Notes: generated from the letters alone by a model not told the origin. A stretch of DNA of 41,542 nucleotides from JAKASV01 sp964595035 (GCA_964595035.1 CAZQNW010000004.1:1-41542), one strand, 5' to 3'. Counted from the first letter of the stretch, positions 16,018 to 25,939 are shown. Numbers and translations: made by a program.

Positions 16018-17370
16018 ATGAAGTTGATAAGGTCCGTTTTTTTGTCGGTTGTTTTTCTGGTGGCAATGAATGTACAAGCATGGCAGAATGTCATTACTCT
16101 GTCGCCGGAATTGAATGATTCTAGTGTTCCATGTTTTGCCTTCGATGGGTTTGGCAATGGTATCCTTGAATGGCGTTTCTTTGACGGAAATTATACCAGA
16201 GTTCAAGTGTCGCGTTATACAGAGCAGAATGCAAGCTGGTCAATCACGCAGACTATTTCTCCTGTAGGGCAAGCACGTGAGCCTAAATTAGTTGTTAATA
16301 GTACAGGCAATGCTGTGGCTTTGTGGCGGGTGCTCAGCGGATCTAAGTTTGTTGTTCAGGCCTCATTTTATAATGCATCTCTTCAAAGTTGGCAAACTCC
16401 TTTTTATCTTCCTTTTATATCTGATTCTTTATATGATGCTGAAATTCCAAATATTGCATTTAATAATGCAAATAAGGCGGTTGCTTGTTGGCAGCTATAT
16501 AATGGGTCTACATGGATTGTTCAAGCTTCTGCAGGCGATTCATCTCAAAATTGGACTATGCCGAAAACAGTTTCCTTGACCGGTTTTTATGGATTTTCTC
16601 CTGAGATTGTAATGACCAATGATGCGGTGCCAACAGTATCAATTGTATTTTATGGTATCATGGAACCTTCGGGAAAAGATTGTGTGCAATACGTAAGATC
16701 AACTGATGGAGGCAATACATGGTCTTTGCCGATAGTGCTTTCAACCCAGGGTGTTTCTGCCTATGCACCTAAAATAGCTATAGATGAGGTTGGCAATCTT
16801 ATGGTGGTGTGGCAAGAGGTTGCGCCGGATGGAAGTTGGAGTATACGAGCACGCAAGTTTGAATCTGGATGGTTGGATATTAAGACGTTATGTACAGGGA
16901 TTGTTCTTAATGCTTCGCGATGTCCTAATGTTTGCGTTGCTATGAATGATAATGGACAGGCAGTTATTGCCTGGTTTACAACGCAAGAATCTTGCCAAAA
17001 AGTTCAGGCTGTACTGTATGATGGTTCTTACTGGAATTCTTGGAGCCCTCAGGTTGTTGACATATCAAAAACTTTCGAACCTGTTAACAAAATGGATTGG
17101 CCTTGCCAGAATGTTGCAATTGATCCAATGGGCAATGCAGGTGTCGTCTGGCAACAGTATGATAATGCTGGAAATAGTTTAATTCATGTCTCATTGTACG
17201 CGGTAGCGGATCTTAGTTGGCAAGAGTCCATACTGTCTGAAGCCGGACAGGATGCGACATTACCCTACATTGCTTTCAGTAAGCAAGGCAGGTCCTGTGT
17301 AACATGGAAACGGACTAACGGTAAAAAATTGGGTAGTCCTATTAATCAGATTCAAGTTTGTTTGAGTTAA
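16018..17370 (+). CDS. Secreted beta-propeller-like repeat protein 1 (BNR/Asp-box type)
   Basis: An exported protein (signal peptide 1 to about 20, ending VQAW) built of seven or eight repeats of about 50-60 residues. Each has the pattern 'P.iAfd..GNavavW......~vqas.y....W', for example EPKLVVNSTGNAVALWRV, APKIAIDEVGNLMVVWQE and NVAIDPMGNAGVVWQQ. One repeat carries an exact Asp-box, STDGGNTW, as in sialidases and other BNR propellers. A beta-propeller binding or glycan-recognition domain is the likely fold. No catalytic sialidase Arg triad or RIP motif is apparent, so enzymatic function is not claimed. It is the first of three tandem paralogues. Confidence 0.75.
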   Translation: MKLIRSVFLSVVFLVAMNVQAWQNVITLSPELNDSSVPCFAFDGFGNGILEWRFFDGNYTRVQVSRYTEQNASWSITQTISPVGQAREPKLVVNSTGNAVALWRVLSGSKFVVQASFYNASLQSWQTPFYLPFISDSLYDAEIPNIAFNNANKAVACWQLYNGSTWIVQASAGDSSQNWTMPKTVSLTGFYGFSPEIVMTNDAVPTVSIVFYGIMEPSGKDCVQYVRSTDGGNTWSLPIVLSTQGVSAYAPKIAIDEVGNLMVVWQEVAPDGSWSIRARKFESGWLDIKTLCTGIVLNASRCPNVCVAMNDNGQAVIAWFTTQESCQKVQAVLYDGSYWNSWSPQVVDISKTFEPVNKMDWPCQNVAIDPMGNAGVVWQQYDNAGNSLIHVSLYAVADLSWQESILSEAGQDATLPYIAFSKQGRSCVTWKRTNGKKLGSPINQIQVCLS

Positions 17371-17405
17371 TAATAGCCAAGATATTCAAGAAGGGAATGT
17401 GAAGT

Positions 17406-19055
17406 ATGAAGTATACAGAAAACATATACGTGCTCCTCTGGTGTTGTGTGTATAGTATTGGATTGCAAGGAGCATGGGCTGATCCTGTTTCGGTTTCTAA
17501 AAGTTATTGTGACGCAACAACTGGTAAAATAAGTTTCAATAAAAGTGGCTTAGGTTTTGCAGTATTTCCTCAAGCTACCGGTTTGTTTGATGATGGGGTT
17601 CCTTCACCTGTAATGTTGTCTCGATACAATGATACGCTTGGTACGTGGTCAGCACAAGGTATGTTGGAGCAATTAGGGCAAAGTAATTTTGGTGATGCTG
17701 ATCCTAAAGTTGCGTTTGACGAGCAAGGCAATGGATTAATTGTTTTTGCTCGAGGTAATAATGAACTTTCAAATAGTTCAATTGTTGCACTGAGTTATGT
17801 TAATGGTAAGATGCAGCCTATTAGGTTTCCGTTGATTTTATCCGAAGCTTATGCTGTTGCACCACAACTTGCTATGGCACCTGATGGTACAGCGATTGTT
17901 GCATGGGTAGTTGCTAATATTGATACCTATTCTTGCTATATTCAGGCTGCTTATTACGATGGAACTCTTCATGATTGGGTTAAAGATAGCTCAGGTTCCA
18001 TTATTATAAAAACTATTAAAGATAATATACAGTTTCTGGATCCATACCTTCCGTTTGTACAACTTGGGATGGATAATCAGCACAGAACTCTCATGGTGTG
18101 GTCGGAATTAAGTTATGACGATCTATCTTTGTATACATCGAATGTATATGCTCTTTCATACGATGGCTCCGATTGGGCCTCGTGGAACCCAGGAGGTCCG
18201 GTTCGACTTTCTCAATTAAATGGCTATAATTCAATTATAGCTATGAATGAAACAGGTGATGCGCTTGTTGTATGGGCGGGGACTAGTGAAAATATATATC
18301 CTGAGTTGCCATTGTTTACTATTCAGGCTGTGCGGTATGATGCAGCGACACAAGATTTTGTACGTCAATCTGGAACTATAGTTGTAAAAGATCTTCAAGC
18401 ATTTGTGTATCCTTTTTATATAGCACGCCCACAAGCTGCGATTGATCGACAAGGAAATTGTGTCATTGTATGGGATGATTTTCCCATAGGTAATTTTTCT
18501 CAAATTAAAGCTGTACACTATAATACAGCAACTGATTGGATTAGCTGGATGCCCTCGGTGCAAACAATTAGACGTGGATATGTTTTATTACCAACTGTTG
18601 CAATTGATGCATCAGGAAATGCCATATCTGTGTGGATGGAAATAATTGGCCCATATGGAAATTTAATTTTAAAGTCGTCATTTTATGATGTAGCAGTAAG
18701 TGCTTGGGGAAGTTCTGAGCTTGTTGTAGATGATCTTGTACATGATATTGGTTTTTATATGAGTCAGGATGATTGGCCCTGTGTTACCTTTGATGGTGCG
18801 GGTAATGCCCATGCCATATGGACACAGTCAGATGGGCGTGTAAATCGTTGCAATATTGCTATCTATAGTCCTATGGCCTTATCTAAAAAATCAATAGTTG
18901 AAGACCAAGAGCTTGATCTGCAATTTACCAAAGATAACAAAGCAATGCGTAAACACTTACAAACATCACTCAAAAGGCATGTTATTTCGAAAAGAAGAAG
19001 GATATATGAATTTTCCGCAAATAAAAAGAATTTCTCAAGTAAAGTGAAGGAATAG
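17406..19055 (+). CDS. Secreted beta-propeller-like repeat protein 2
   Basis: Exported paralogue of the preceding gene (signal peptide 1 to about 25, ending GAWA). About eight propeller-type repeats are visible, among them DPKVAFDEQGNGLIVFA, APQLAMAPDGTAIVAWV, RPQAAIDRQGNCVIVWDD and LPTVAIDASGNAISVWME, each ending in a 'iqa.yYd....W' strand. Unlike its neighbours it ends in a roughly 60-residue basic tail (LKRHVISKRRR and onward), possibly for surface attachment or binding an anionic ligand. Spacing of 35 nt before and 1 nt after suggests co-transcription. Function unknown. Confidence 0.72.
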   Translation: MKYTENIYVLLWCCVYSIGLQGAWADPVSVSKSYCDATTGKISFNKSGLGFAVFPQATGLFDDGVPSPVMLSRYNDTLGTWSAQGMLEQLGQSNFGDADPKVAFDEQGNGLIVFARGNNELSNSSIVALSYVNGKMQPIRFPLILSEAYAVAPQLAMAPDGTAIVAWVVANIDTYSCYIQAAYYDGTLHDWVKDSSGSIIIKTIKDNIQFLDPYLPFVQLGMDNQHRTLMVWSELSYDDLSLYTSNVYALSYDGSDWASWNPGGPVRLSQLNGYNSIIAMNETGDALVVWAGTSENIYPELPLFTIQAVRYDAATQDFVRQSGTIVVKDLQAFVYPFYIARPQAAIDRQGNCVIVWDDFPIGNFSQIKAVHYNTATDWISWMPSVQTIRRGYVLLPTVAIDASGNAISVWMEIIGPYGNLILKSSFYDVAVSAWGSSELVVDDLVHDIGFYMSQDDWPCVTFDGAGNAHAIWTQSDGRVNRCNIAIYSPMALSKKSIVEDQELDLQFTKDNKAMRKHLQTSLKRHVISKRRRIYEFSANKKNFSSKVKE

Positions 19056-19056
19056 T

Positions 19057-20628
19057 ATGAATAAAAAATTCTCATATCTTCTTATGTTATGCTTTTCATG
19101 TCCTTTGATTTCATCTCATTTTTTGTATATCTCAGATCCGCAAACAATTTCTGAGACATATCAAGACTCTTGGTTGCCATCTGTAGGCATAGATTCAACA
19201 GGTAATGGATTTTGTTTGTGGCGTGCATTGATTGGCAACAGCCAACGTTCTGTCGTAAAACATTTTGATATGAGTTCTATGAAGTGGGACGAAGAGATTC
19301 AACTCTTGTCTCGTTCCATAATTTTTCAGGGAGCTTATGCTCAAAAAATTGTATTAAATGAGTATGGCAATGCGTGGGCCATTTGGCAGCAGCTAAGCGG
19401 TGATTCCAAAACTATACTTGTTTCACGTTTCCAAAAAGGCACGGACTGGTGGTCTCAAAATTATGCTTTGGACTTGTCTGATACAACAAAAGATTCTTAT
19501 ATGCCTATAATAGCCATGAATAATAAAGGAAATGCAATCGCAAGTTGGATGAGTGATGATAGAATATACGCGCGCCTGGCATTCCAATCAGATTGGAATG
19601 ATTGTGTCCTGCTTTCAGATGTAATCGCGGCATATCCTTTTTGTTGTATTAATGATAATGGGATTTGTGTTGTAGTATGGCAGCGGTTTGTTGTTGATCA
19701 CTATCAAATTGAAGCGGCTTATTATAATCAGGGTACATGGCAAGCAAATTTTGTTCTTTCTAATGGTACACGTAATGCGTATAATCCTAAGGTTGCGGTT
19801 GATGGTCAAGGCAATGCGATTGCTACATGGTTTGAAGATGCCGAAGGAATTTTACGCATCTATATAAGCGAAAAAAATAATGATGAGCCTTGGCAGGCGT
19901 CAGTGTGTATGTCAGATACATCAATGACCGCAAAATTTCCTACTATTTCCATTAACCAAGCCGGGCAGGCGATGCTTGTCTGGGAGCAATATAATGGTGA
20001 GTACTGGCATATTGCCTCTCGTTACAAAGATTTAAATGGTCTATGGAGCGATGAAGTTGCTATATCATCAATAGACAGTGATGCTTTTGATCCTCAAGTT
20101 ATGGTTGATATATACGGCAATGCATTGGCAACCTGGACGTTCTATGATGACACGACAATTAAACGTATACAAATCTCCCGTTATGATGCCAAAAGTTCTC
20201 AATGGCTTAATACGGATTTACCGTTGCTGCTGTCAGATCCTCACATGGATTGCCAATCTTCTAAGATCGTGCTTAATTCCAAGGGGAATTTTATTGTAGC
20301 ATGGCAAAGAATGGGTGAATTTATTTGGAATATTCAAGCGTCTTATGGAATGGTACAGTCTCCTGTTGTTCGCTCGAGGGCTCGGACATTATCCCGCTTG
20401 CCGCGTGTTGGTATGTTTTCAAATGTAATTGAATGGTTTGCTATGTCGGATGCGCTTTATTATGAAATCTATGCCGCAGACAATGTAACACTAAAAGCTC
20501 GTATATCAGGAACCTGTTTACGATATATTGATCATTGCATTAATCCTTGTGAGACACAGGTGTATTTTATTTATGGTGTAGATAACCAAGGTATGTATAG
20601 CATGCCCGCTGTTGTTACCATCAAATAA
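19057..20628 (+). CDS. Secreted beta-propeller-like repeat protein 3 with C-terminal beta-sandwich
   Basis: Third tandem paralogue (signal peptide 1 to about 20, ending LISSH). The propeller-type repeats include LPSVGIDSTGNGFCLWRA, NPKVAVDGQGNAIATWFE, FPTISINQAGQAMLVWEQ and DPQVMVDIYGNALATWTF. The last ~85 residues form a separate module (FSNVIEWFAMSDALYYEIYAADN...VYFIYGVDNQGMYS) that resembles an Fn3-like sandwich. AAGGAA precedes the ATG, which directly follows the upstream stop. The role is likely binding or adhesion at the cell surface or in the host; no enzymatic motif seen. Confidence 0.72.
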   Translation: MNKKFSYLLMLCFSCPLISSHFLYISDPQTISETYQDSWLPSVGIDSTGNGFCLWRALIGNSQRSVVKHFDMSSMKWDEEIQLLSRSIIFQGAYAQKIVLNEYGNAWAIWQQLSGDSKTILVSRFQKGTDWWSQNYALDLSDTTKDSYMPIIAMNNKGNAIASWMSDDRIYARLAFQSDWNDCVLLSDVIAAYPFCCINDNGICVVVWQRFVVDHYQIEAAYYNQGTWQANFVLSNGTRNAYNPKVAVDGQGNAIATWFEDAEGILRIYISEKNNDEPWQASVCMSDTSMTAKFPTISINQAGQAMLVWEQYNGEYWHIASRYKDLNGLWSDEVAISSIDSDAFDPQVMVDIYGNALATWTFYDDTTIKRIQISRYDAKSSQWLNTDLPLLLSDPHMDCQSSKIVLNSKGNFIVAWQRMGEFIWNIQASYGMVQSPVVRSRARTLSRLPRVGMFSNVIEWFAMSDALYYEIYAADNVTLKARISGTCLRYIDHCINPCETQVYFIYGVDNQGMYSMPAVVTIK

Positions 20629-20647
20629 ACATGGATACGTTGATTGA

Positions 20648-21577
20648 TTAAATTGGCACATGTGCTTTTGTGTTTCCTAAACCCTGTTCATACAGCAGAT
20701 CAAAACTTTGTTTTGTTGCTTGTACAAAATCTATTTCCGGGTGTTTGATAATTGAGCAACAATCATCTAGAAGCACATTTTTTTTCAATAGGCTTGTTTT
20801 GTGTTTTTTATCGTACAATGCAATTTGTTTTAGGGTTTCAAGTACACAATGCGATTTTGATTGACCTGCTATGTATATGCGGTCATGTGCCATGAGAACA
20901 TCAAATAACTTTGTATTAATTTCAACCTGATGGTGATTATTAATAGGTACTTCCGGATAAAATATACCATAATATTCTGACATGGCTGTTGCGCCTTTTT
21001 CCATATAAATAGGGTTCGTCGTTCGCATGAATGAATGATATAAAATTGCTTCAGATAGTGCGGGCATAATTTTTTGTCCCAACGAGCCGCTTAAGCAATG
21101 CGCTGGCCATATGCATAATGATTTTTTTCCTGTTTCTTCCAATGTTTTTACGTATTGAATACTCGATTTTTTGTCGATTGTAGGTATGTACTTGTGGTTT
21201 ACAATATCTTGATAGGATATGATAGTATAACTTTCCGGATGATCACCAAATTCATTGATCCACCAGGGCGCAAAAAATATATGATGAGGCATGTGACTAT
21301 CGGCTACGGCAATGATAGTTGTTATCCTCTCTAAGTTTTTGTAAATAAAAGAAGCGGTTTTTTGTATATTTTCAAGTGCTCCAGGAATATACAGTGACCC
21401 TGTAGGATGACAAAAATCTACACAACAATCAACTAACAATAAGGCAATCTTATATTCATCCTCAGAACTTGGTGATACCATATCAAAATGCTCATGAGCT
21501 TCTTGTAAGATTGTTTGGTATGATATTGAGTCTAATGATTCAGGTTTTCGTTTAGTAGCAAATACAGGTATGGTCAT
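20648..21577 (-). CDS. Nicotinamidase-like isochorismatase-superfamily hydrolase
   Basis: A cysteine amidohydrolase resembling PncA nicotinamidase, which turns nicotinamide into nicotinate for NAD salvage. The Asp-Lys-Cys triad is visible: D50 in LLVDCCVDFCHP, K194 in MEKGATAMSEYYG and C244 in AGQSKSHCVLETL. The zinc site also fits PncA, with D93 and H95 in ADSHMPHH plus H160 in WPAHCLSG. At 309 aa it is about 100 residues longer than bacterial PncA, with the extra sequence at the N-terminus and around the metal site, as in eukaryote-like or divergent members. AAAGGAG precedes the start. Substrate is inferred from motifs; another amide is possible. Confidence 0.8.
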   Translation of the reverse strand: MTIPVFATKRKPESLDSISYQTILQEAHEHFDMVSPSSEDEYKIALLLVDCCVDFCHPTGSLYIPGALENIQKTASFIYKNLERITTIIAVADSHMPHHIFFAPWWINEFGDHPESYTIISYQDIVNHKYIPTIDKKSSIQYVKTLEETGKKSLCIWPAHCLSGSLGQKIMPALSEAILYHSFMRTTNPIYMEKGATAMSEYYGIFYPEVPINNHHQVEINTKLFDVLMAHDRIYIAGQSKSHCVLETLKQIALYDKKHKTSLLKKNVLLDDCCSIIKHPEIDFVQATKQSFDLLYEQGLGNTKAHVPI

Positions 21578-21655
21578 ATCTACTCCTTTTTAGGTACGAC
21601 TCATTAATTACTAACAGAGCAAGCCTAGTATATTTGGGTTAAACGGTCAAAGCCT

Positions 21656-22897
21656 TTACTCGTTTGTTTCAAATTCCTGTTTTTTTGTCTCTTCGAATAA
21701 TACTAAAGCTTGTTCTACAAGTTCTTTTTTCTTGTGCTTAAATATTGTGTTATTTTCAAAATATGCATCAAGTAGCATTGCCAGATCCATGTCAATCTTC
21801 ATGGCAAGTCGAGCTTGCCTTGGTAGATGTGTTCTGATTGGTATTATACCAATCAGATGCAAAGCTGAGGCACATTCATTTTGTATGGCGCGGATGTTAA
21901 CAGTATCTTTTGCTCCTTCTGCCGGATAGTAAATAATTTTTACAATGGCGTCTTGTATTGTGTGTTTTTTTATCTCCGCTATAAGTTGTTCGGTTTGATC
22001 GCCTGTGTTTTTTAAGTGAGCTTCTATCTGGACAAAATGCCTCATAGGTCCTTTTATAAATGTATACTCAGTGTTGCCTTTGTTATGTATAGTAACAAGA
22101 CAAAATCCTTTATCTTCTTTTTCACCGAAATCTATGCGTTCAATTGATCCGGCATATACCAATGGTGGTTGTCCATGTTCATTTAAATTTTGATGACGAT
22201 GAAGATGGCCAAGGGCTACATAGTCCAAAGGTGGTTTTGCAAGTTGTGATGGTAGAAAGATTGGGTCATTTCCGTAAATAGCATGTTTTTCTGATCCTGA
22301 AAATAATCCTGTGCTGACTGTCAGATGTCCCGCAAGTACCGCAGGAACGTTCGGGTCAAGCGCGGATACTTCATGTTCAATGATTTTGCCTACAGCTTCA
22401 CTTATATATGCGCTGATTTGAGTAGCCGTAGATGCGTTTGGTTTATTGTTTAATGCAAGGCTATGACGTGTTGGCCATGGAATGCCGACTATTTGTACAG
22501 GGCCATTTGCAGTTTCAATGCGAATAGTTTGAGGTTGAGAAACAACATGAAAACCTTCTAAAGGTAAATCTTTAAAGAGATCTAAGCTATGAACTTTACC
22601 GAAGCTTACAGGATTATCATGGTTGCCGACGATAATGATAACGGGGATCTTCGCATTGTATAGGCGGAGCAACGCGTTCAGTAAAAATTTTTGTTGCGTT
22701 GGACTTGGTGTCGTTGTTTTATAGGCGTCGCCGCAAAAAAGAAAGAAATCTACTTTTTCTAAAATAGCTGTTTCGACACAAAAATTAAGTGCATGAGTAA
22801 AATCAAGTAGGCGTGTATGTATTCCTGTTTTTGCGTCTATTTTGCCGTAATTTTCAGTGCCAAGGTGCAAATCAGCAGTATGAATAAAACGAATCAT
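21656..22897 (-). CDS. sbcD: SbcD/Mre11-family DNA repair exonuclease
   Basis: Nuclease subunit of the SbcCD/Mre11-Rad50-type complex that trims DNA ends and opens hairpins. All five phosphoesterase motifs are present: IHTADLHLG, LFCGDAYKT, IIVGNHDNP, VLAGHLTVS and ALGHLHRHQ. The C-terminal capping region (about 270-413) is divergent. At 413 aa it is of normal length. It overlaps the glmU-like stop by 4 nt (ATGA), so the two are translationally coupled. No SbcC/Rad50 ATPase gene is adjacent, which is unusual because sbcD and sbcC are normally neighbours; a partner would have to lie elsewhere. Confidence 0.9.
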   Translation of the reverse strand: MIRFIHTADLHLGTENYGKIDAKTGIHTRLLDFTHALNFCVETAILEKVDFFLFCGDAYKTTTPSPTQQKFLLNALLRLYNAKIPVIIIVGNHDNPVSFGKVHSLDLFKDLPLEGFHVVSQPQTIRIETANGPVQIVGIPWPTRHSLALNNKPNASTATQISAYISEAVGKIIEHEVSALDPNVPAVLAGHLTVSTGLFSGSEKHAIYGNDPIFLPSQLAKPPLDYVALGHLHRHQNLNEHGQPPLVYAGSIERIDFGEKEDKGFCLVTIHNKGNTEYTFIKGPMRHFVQIEAHLKNTGDQTEQLIAEIKKHTIQDAIVKIIYYPAEGAKDTVNIRAIQNECASALHLIGIIPIRTHLPRQARLAMKIDMDLAMLLDAYFENNTIFKHKKKELVEQALVLFEETKKQEFETNE

Positions 22898-23922
22898 AGT
22901 TCGTTGCTTCCTTCGCTATGAATATGTGCGCGAGGTCCAACCAAGGAGTTGGCTGTGATTGTAGAGTTATCTATAACGGTATAGGGTAATATTGTTACAT
23001 TATCTTCAATGGTAGCATTGTTAAGAACACAAAAGCTGTTGATCTGGCAGTTGTTTCCGATATGGGTATTGCCGAATAATTGTACACCAGACTGAATTAT
23101 ACTCCCGCTGCCAATGGTAACAGAATTATCAAGATGATTGGTAAGAGGTAATGTAAAGCGGACGCCTTCGAGCATACAGCGATTGATAAGCTCGGAACGC
23201 AGTATCTGTTCAGCTTCCCAGAGTTCTTTAAAATTATTTATACCGCGTATACGGTCAAAGGGAACTGTAACCAATGTAATTATTTTGTCGGTGTCAGATG
23301 CTATTTGAACTATGTCTGTTAAATAGAATTCGTTGCTTATGGTACTTCTATTAAGAGCTGTTATAGCAGTTTCTAGAAACTCTCGTTGTACCAAATATAT
23401 ACCAGCATTAATAAATGGATGAGCTTTTATGTCTCCATTGAATTCTTTCGCTTCTACGATAGCTAATTTATTACCTGTTTGTACGATGCGTCCATAGGCT
23501 CCTGACGGATCTGTATTATGCGCTACTGCTAATGTTATTGTTGCGTTTGTTGCCTTATGTTTTTCATATATCTGTTGGATTATTGCTGGTGTTACGAGTG
23601 GCATATCTCCGTTGAGAATAAGAATACATTCTTTATGCCAAATAGCTTTTGAGCATAAAACGGCATGCCCTGTGCCCTCTTGTTTTTCTTGTGTAATAAA
23701 GGTAACAGATGCGCCATGGTGTTGCTTTATTACATCCATGACAGCTTCTTTTTGATATCCAACAATAGCTGCTGTTTCGATATTTAGTTCACTGAGAGCT
23801 TTTGTTATATAAAGTACCATTTCTTGGCCGCAAAGTTTTTGAATGAGCTTGCTTGTATTTGTTTTAAAGCGCTTAGCTTTTCCAGCGGCAAGAATGAGAG
23901 CTTGTACGTTATGTAGGCTCAT
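22894..23922 (-). CDS. GlmU-like UDP-GlcNAc pyrophosphorylase lacking most of the acetyltransferase domain
   Basis: Nucleotidyltransferase making UDP-N-acetylglucosamine, a cell-wall precursor. The N-terminal domain (1 to about 230) has LILAAGKAKRF, the uridine-binding EGTGHAV, the metal/sugar-binding LILNGDMPLV, GAYGRIV and NAGIYL. The left-handed beta-helix then begins (SVTIGSGSIIQSG, LFGNTHIGNN, NATIEDNVTILPYTVI) but stops after VGPRAHI at residue 342. GlmU proteins are about 450 aa, and the missing part contains the acetyltransferase active site. So the protein is predicted to be uridylyltransferase only, and glucosamine-1-phosphate acetylation must come from another enzyme or from imported precursor. 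The stop overlaps the sbcD start, which argues against a sequencing error. Confidence 0.85.
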   Translation of the reverse strand: MSLHNVQALILAAGKAKRFKTNTSKLIQKLCGQEMVLYITKALSELNIETAAIVGYQKEAVMDVIKQHHGASVTFITQEKQEGTGHAVLCSKAIWHKECILILNGDMPLVTPAIIQQIYEKHKATNATITLAVAHNTDPSGAYGRIVQTGNKLAIVEAKEFNGDIKAHPFINAGIYLVQREFLETAITALNRSTISNEFYLTDIVQIASDTDKIITLVTVPFDRIRGINNFKELWEAEQILRSELINRCMLEGVRFTLPLTNHLDNSVTIGSGSIIQSGVQLFGNTHIGNNCQINSFCVLNNATIEDNVTILPYTVIDNSTITANSLVGPRAHIHSEGSNEL

Positions 23923-24028
23923 CTGATTCCTTTTGTCATATTGTTAAAAAATACAGAAAAATAGTATCACAAATTCTTTTAAGCGCCAATAAGGATTCCA
24001 GTATCCTTATGCAATAGTCTTTGAAAAT

Positions 24029-24057
24029 TTGTCATTATTTTGTCATTTTGGTATAAC
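24029..24057 (+). promoter_or_regulatory. Candidate promoter of the WD40-type gene
   Basis: TTGTCA (24029-24034), 17 nt, TATAAC (24052-24057). Optimal spacing, 46 nt upstream of the start codon at 24104. Confidence 0.5.
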
Positions 24058-24103
24058 CTGAAGAAAGAATATTGATTGGATTTTATACATGATAGGAGAG
24101 TGT

Positions 24104-25939
24104 ATGAACATGTATTTGAAATTGAAATTTTTCATGTTAATGTGCAGCTATGGATTATGCCTTAGCGCCATGGAAAGTGAACTGAGTACGGATACTCGTT
24201 TTGTGCGGGCAAGAACCAGAGGTTCTGAAATTGCTGTGCCTGCAACTCAGGAACTGATACATGTTCCTCCGATGTCTCGTGAATATCGTCGAAGTGTAGA
24301 TTTAATGTACTCAATTATGCGCGAAGACAGTAACGAATCTGTAATTTGCGAGCGGTTACGCACATTACCATTAATAAAGCAGTGTGAGATTATAGAAACT
24401 GCTGAAAAAGCAGGATTTGACTGGGTATTAGGTCTTGCCTGTAGTACGTATGCGCAGGAGCTTATTTTAGATAAAAATTTACAGCTGCTTTTTAAAGATC
24501 AAGCAACTGCCCATCGTATTCTTAGTGCAAGCCCCCGCGTTACACATTTATTGTTACCTTTTTTCCATAAGCTTATTGAAAAATCTTTTTCCCGTATTTT
24601 AGCTGCATCGTATCGTGACACCATACGTTTATATAATCCATCTGTTGAAAGCGATAGACGTTGTGATATTTTTATGATGCCGACAAATACCTTGAATGAT
24701 ATTGTATGTGTTGTGCGTGATTATAAAGGTACCTATCTGGATAGGATGGCGTTCGGTCCAATTGCACCTCTACTTATTACCAGACAATCTGATCGTGATG
24801 TTGTGGTTATTGACCAGGAAAAAGTAACACAAGCTGTAGGGCAATTAAGTGATAGTCGGGCAACGGGATCTTTTTATGCTTTTTTTGACGGATTGACGTA
24901 TAAGAGTACCTATGATGGATCTTTGATTGTTGGACTTACTGGCTCTGAAAAGTATGAAAGCGATGTGCTTGTTGTTATAAAACGCATACAAGGAAATACT
25001 CTTGCGGTAACTAAGGCTTTGCGATTACCATCACCGATTCGTACTTTTCCGTATATAGTGAATAAAACAATACTGAGGAATGTGCCTTTAATAAATGTGG
25101 CGTATGATATGAATGCAAGTTTTATGATTCGTCCATACAGTCATATTGCTGCTTATATTGATGGTAGCTGTAATCTTAATATACTTGACCTTGATTCTTT
25201 ACAAAATACTCAGGTAACCATGCAAAATAATATATCTTCCATTGCCTGGAGTTCTGATGGCAAAATATTAGCTTATGCATCAAGTGATGGTGCATTGTAT
25301 CTTAATGAATGCTCAACGTCGAGCAAAAAATGTTTTAGGTATGGTAATGAGATTCGTAAGATACAATGGAGTAATGATGGTACAAAAATTTTATTAATGT
25401 TCGATACAAAAGTGGATCTTGTTAATAGTGCTGATGGTTCAATAATTTCTACCTATACGCTACACAATAACATTGTTCAGGCTATATTAAGTGATGACTG
25501 TACAAAAATTTTGATAAGTTGTACTAATCAAGGAGTATATTTGTTTGATGTTAATACATGTGTTTGTCGTAATACATGTAAACTTGATCAGGCACATATT
25601 ATATCTTTAATGTTAAGCCCTGATAATCAGTATGCCCTAATTTCTTGTGTTCAAAATGGCGCGCTATGTGTATGTGTTTGGAATACTGAAAAGCATACTC
25701 TCGAATTGTATCATGGCATTGATGAAGGAAGTTATTCTGTTATTGCACAAAAAATGCAGCATGGTATGCCCAAAATTCAGAGTTTAACGTTGGCGCAGCT
25801 TATTCTTCTCATTGCGGCTGAGCAGGTTAATGATCAAAGAAAATTTGAAATTTCTGAATCACATCCGCTTTATTCGCATAGTGCACGCTGTGTGCCGATT
25901 CTCAGAAAATATATTATGGATAAACTTTTTGTAAAATGA
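24104..25939 (+). CDS. Exported WD40-like repeat protein
   Basis: An exported protein of 611 aa. The frame also has an ATG at 24089, but AGGAG at 24094-24098 is placed for 24104, which starts a good signal peptide (LKLKFFMLMCSYGLCLSA). The N-terminal third is helical and unrecognised. From about residue 330 there are WD40-type repeats: NISSIAWSSDGKILAYASSD, EIRKIQWSNDGTKILLMFD, ILSDDCTKILISCTNQGVYLFD and LMLSPDNQYALISC...VCVWN. Such exported WD40 propellers are typically protein-interaction modules; a host-facing role is inference. It stands alone between divergent glmU and the tRNA gene. Confidence 0.72.
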   Translation: MNMYLKLKFFMLMCSYGLCLSAMESELSTDTRFVRARTRGSEIAVPATQELIHVPPMSREYRRSVDLMYSIMREDSNESVICERLRTLPLIKQCEIIETAEKAGFDWVLGLACSTYAQELILDKNLQLLFKDQATAHRILSASPRVTHLLLPFFHKLIEKSFSRILAASYRDTIRLYNPSVESDRRCDIFMMPTNTLNDIVCVVRDYKGTYLDRMAFGPIAPLLITRQSDRDVVVIDQEKVTQAVGQLSDSRATGSFYAFFDGLTYKSTYDGSLIVGLTGSEKYESDVLVVIKRIQGNTLAVTKALRLPSPIRTFPYIVNKTILRNVPLINVAYDMNASFMIRPYSHIAAYIDGSCNLNILDLDSLQNTQVTMQNNISSIAWSSDGKILAYASSDGALYLNECSTSSKKCFRYGNEIRKIQWSNDGTKILLMFDTKVDLVNSADGSIISTYTLHNNIVQAILSDDCTKILISCTNQGVYLFDVNTCVCRNTCKLDQAHIISLMLSPDNQYALISCVQNGALCVCVWNTEKHTLELYHGIDEGSYSVIAQKMQHGMPKIQSLTLAQLILLIAAEQVNDQRKFEISESHPLYSHSARCVPILRKYIMDKLFVK

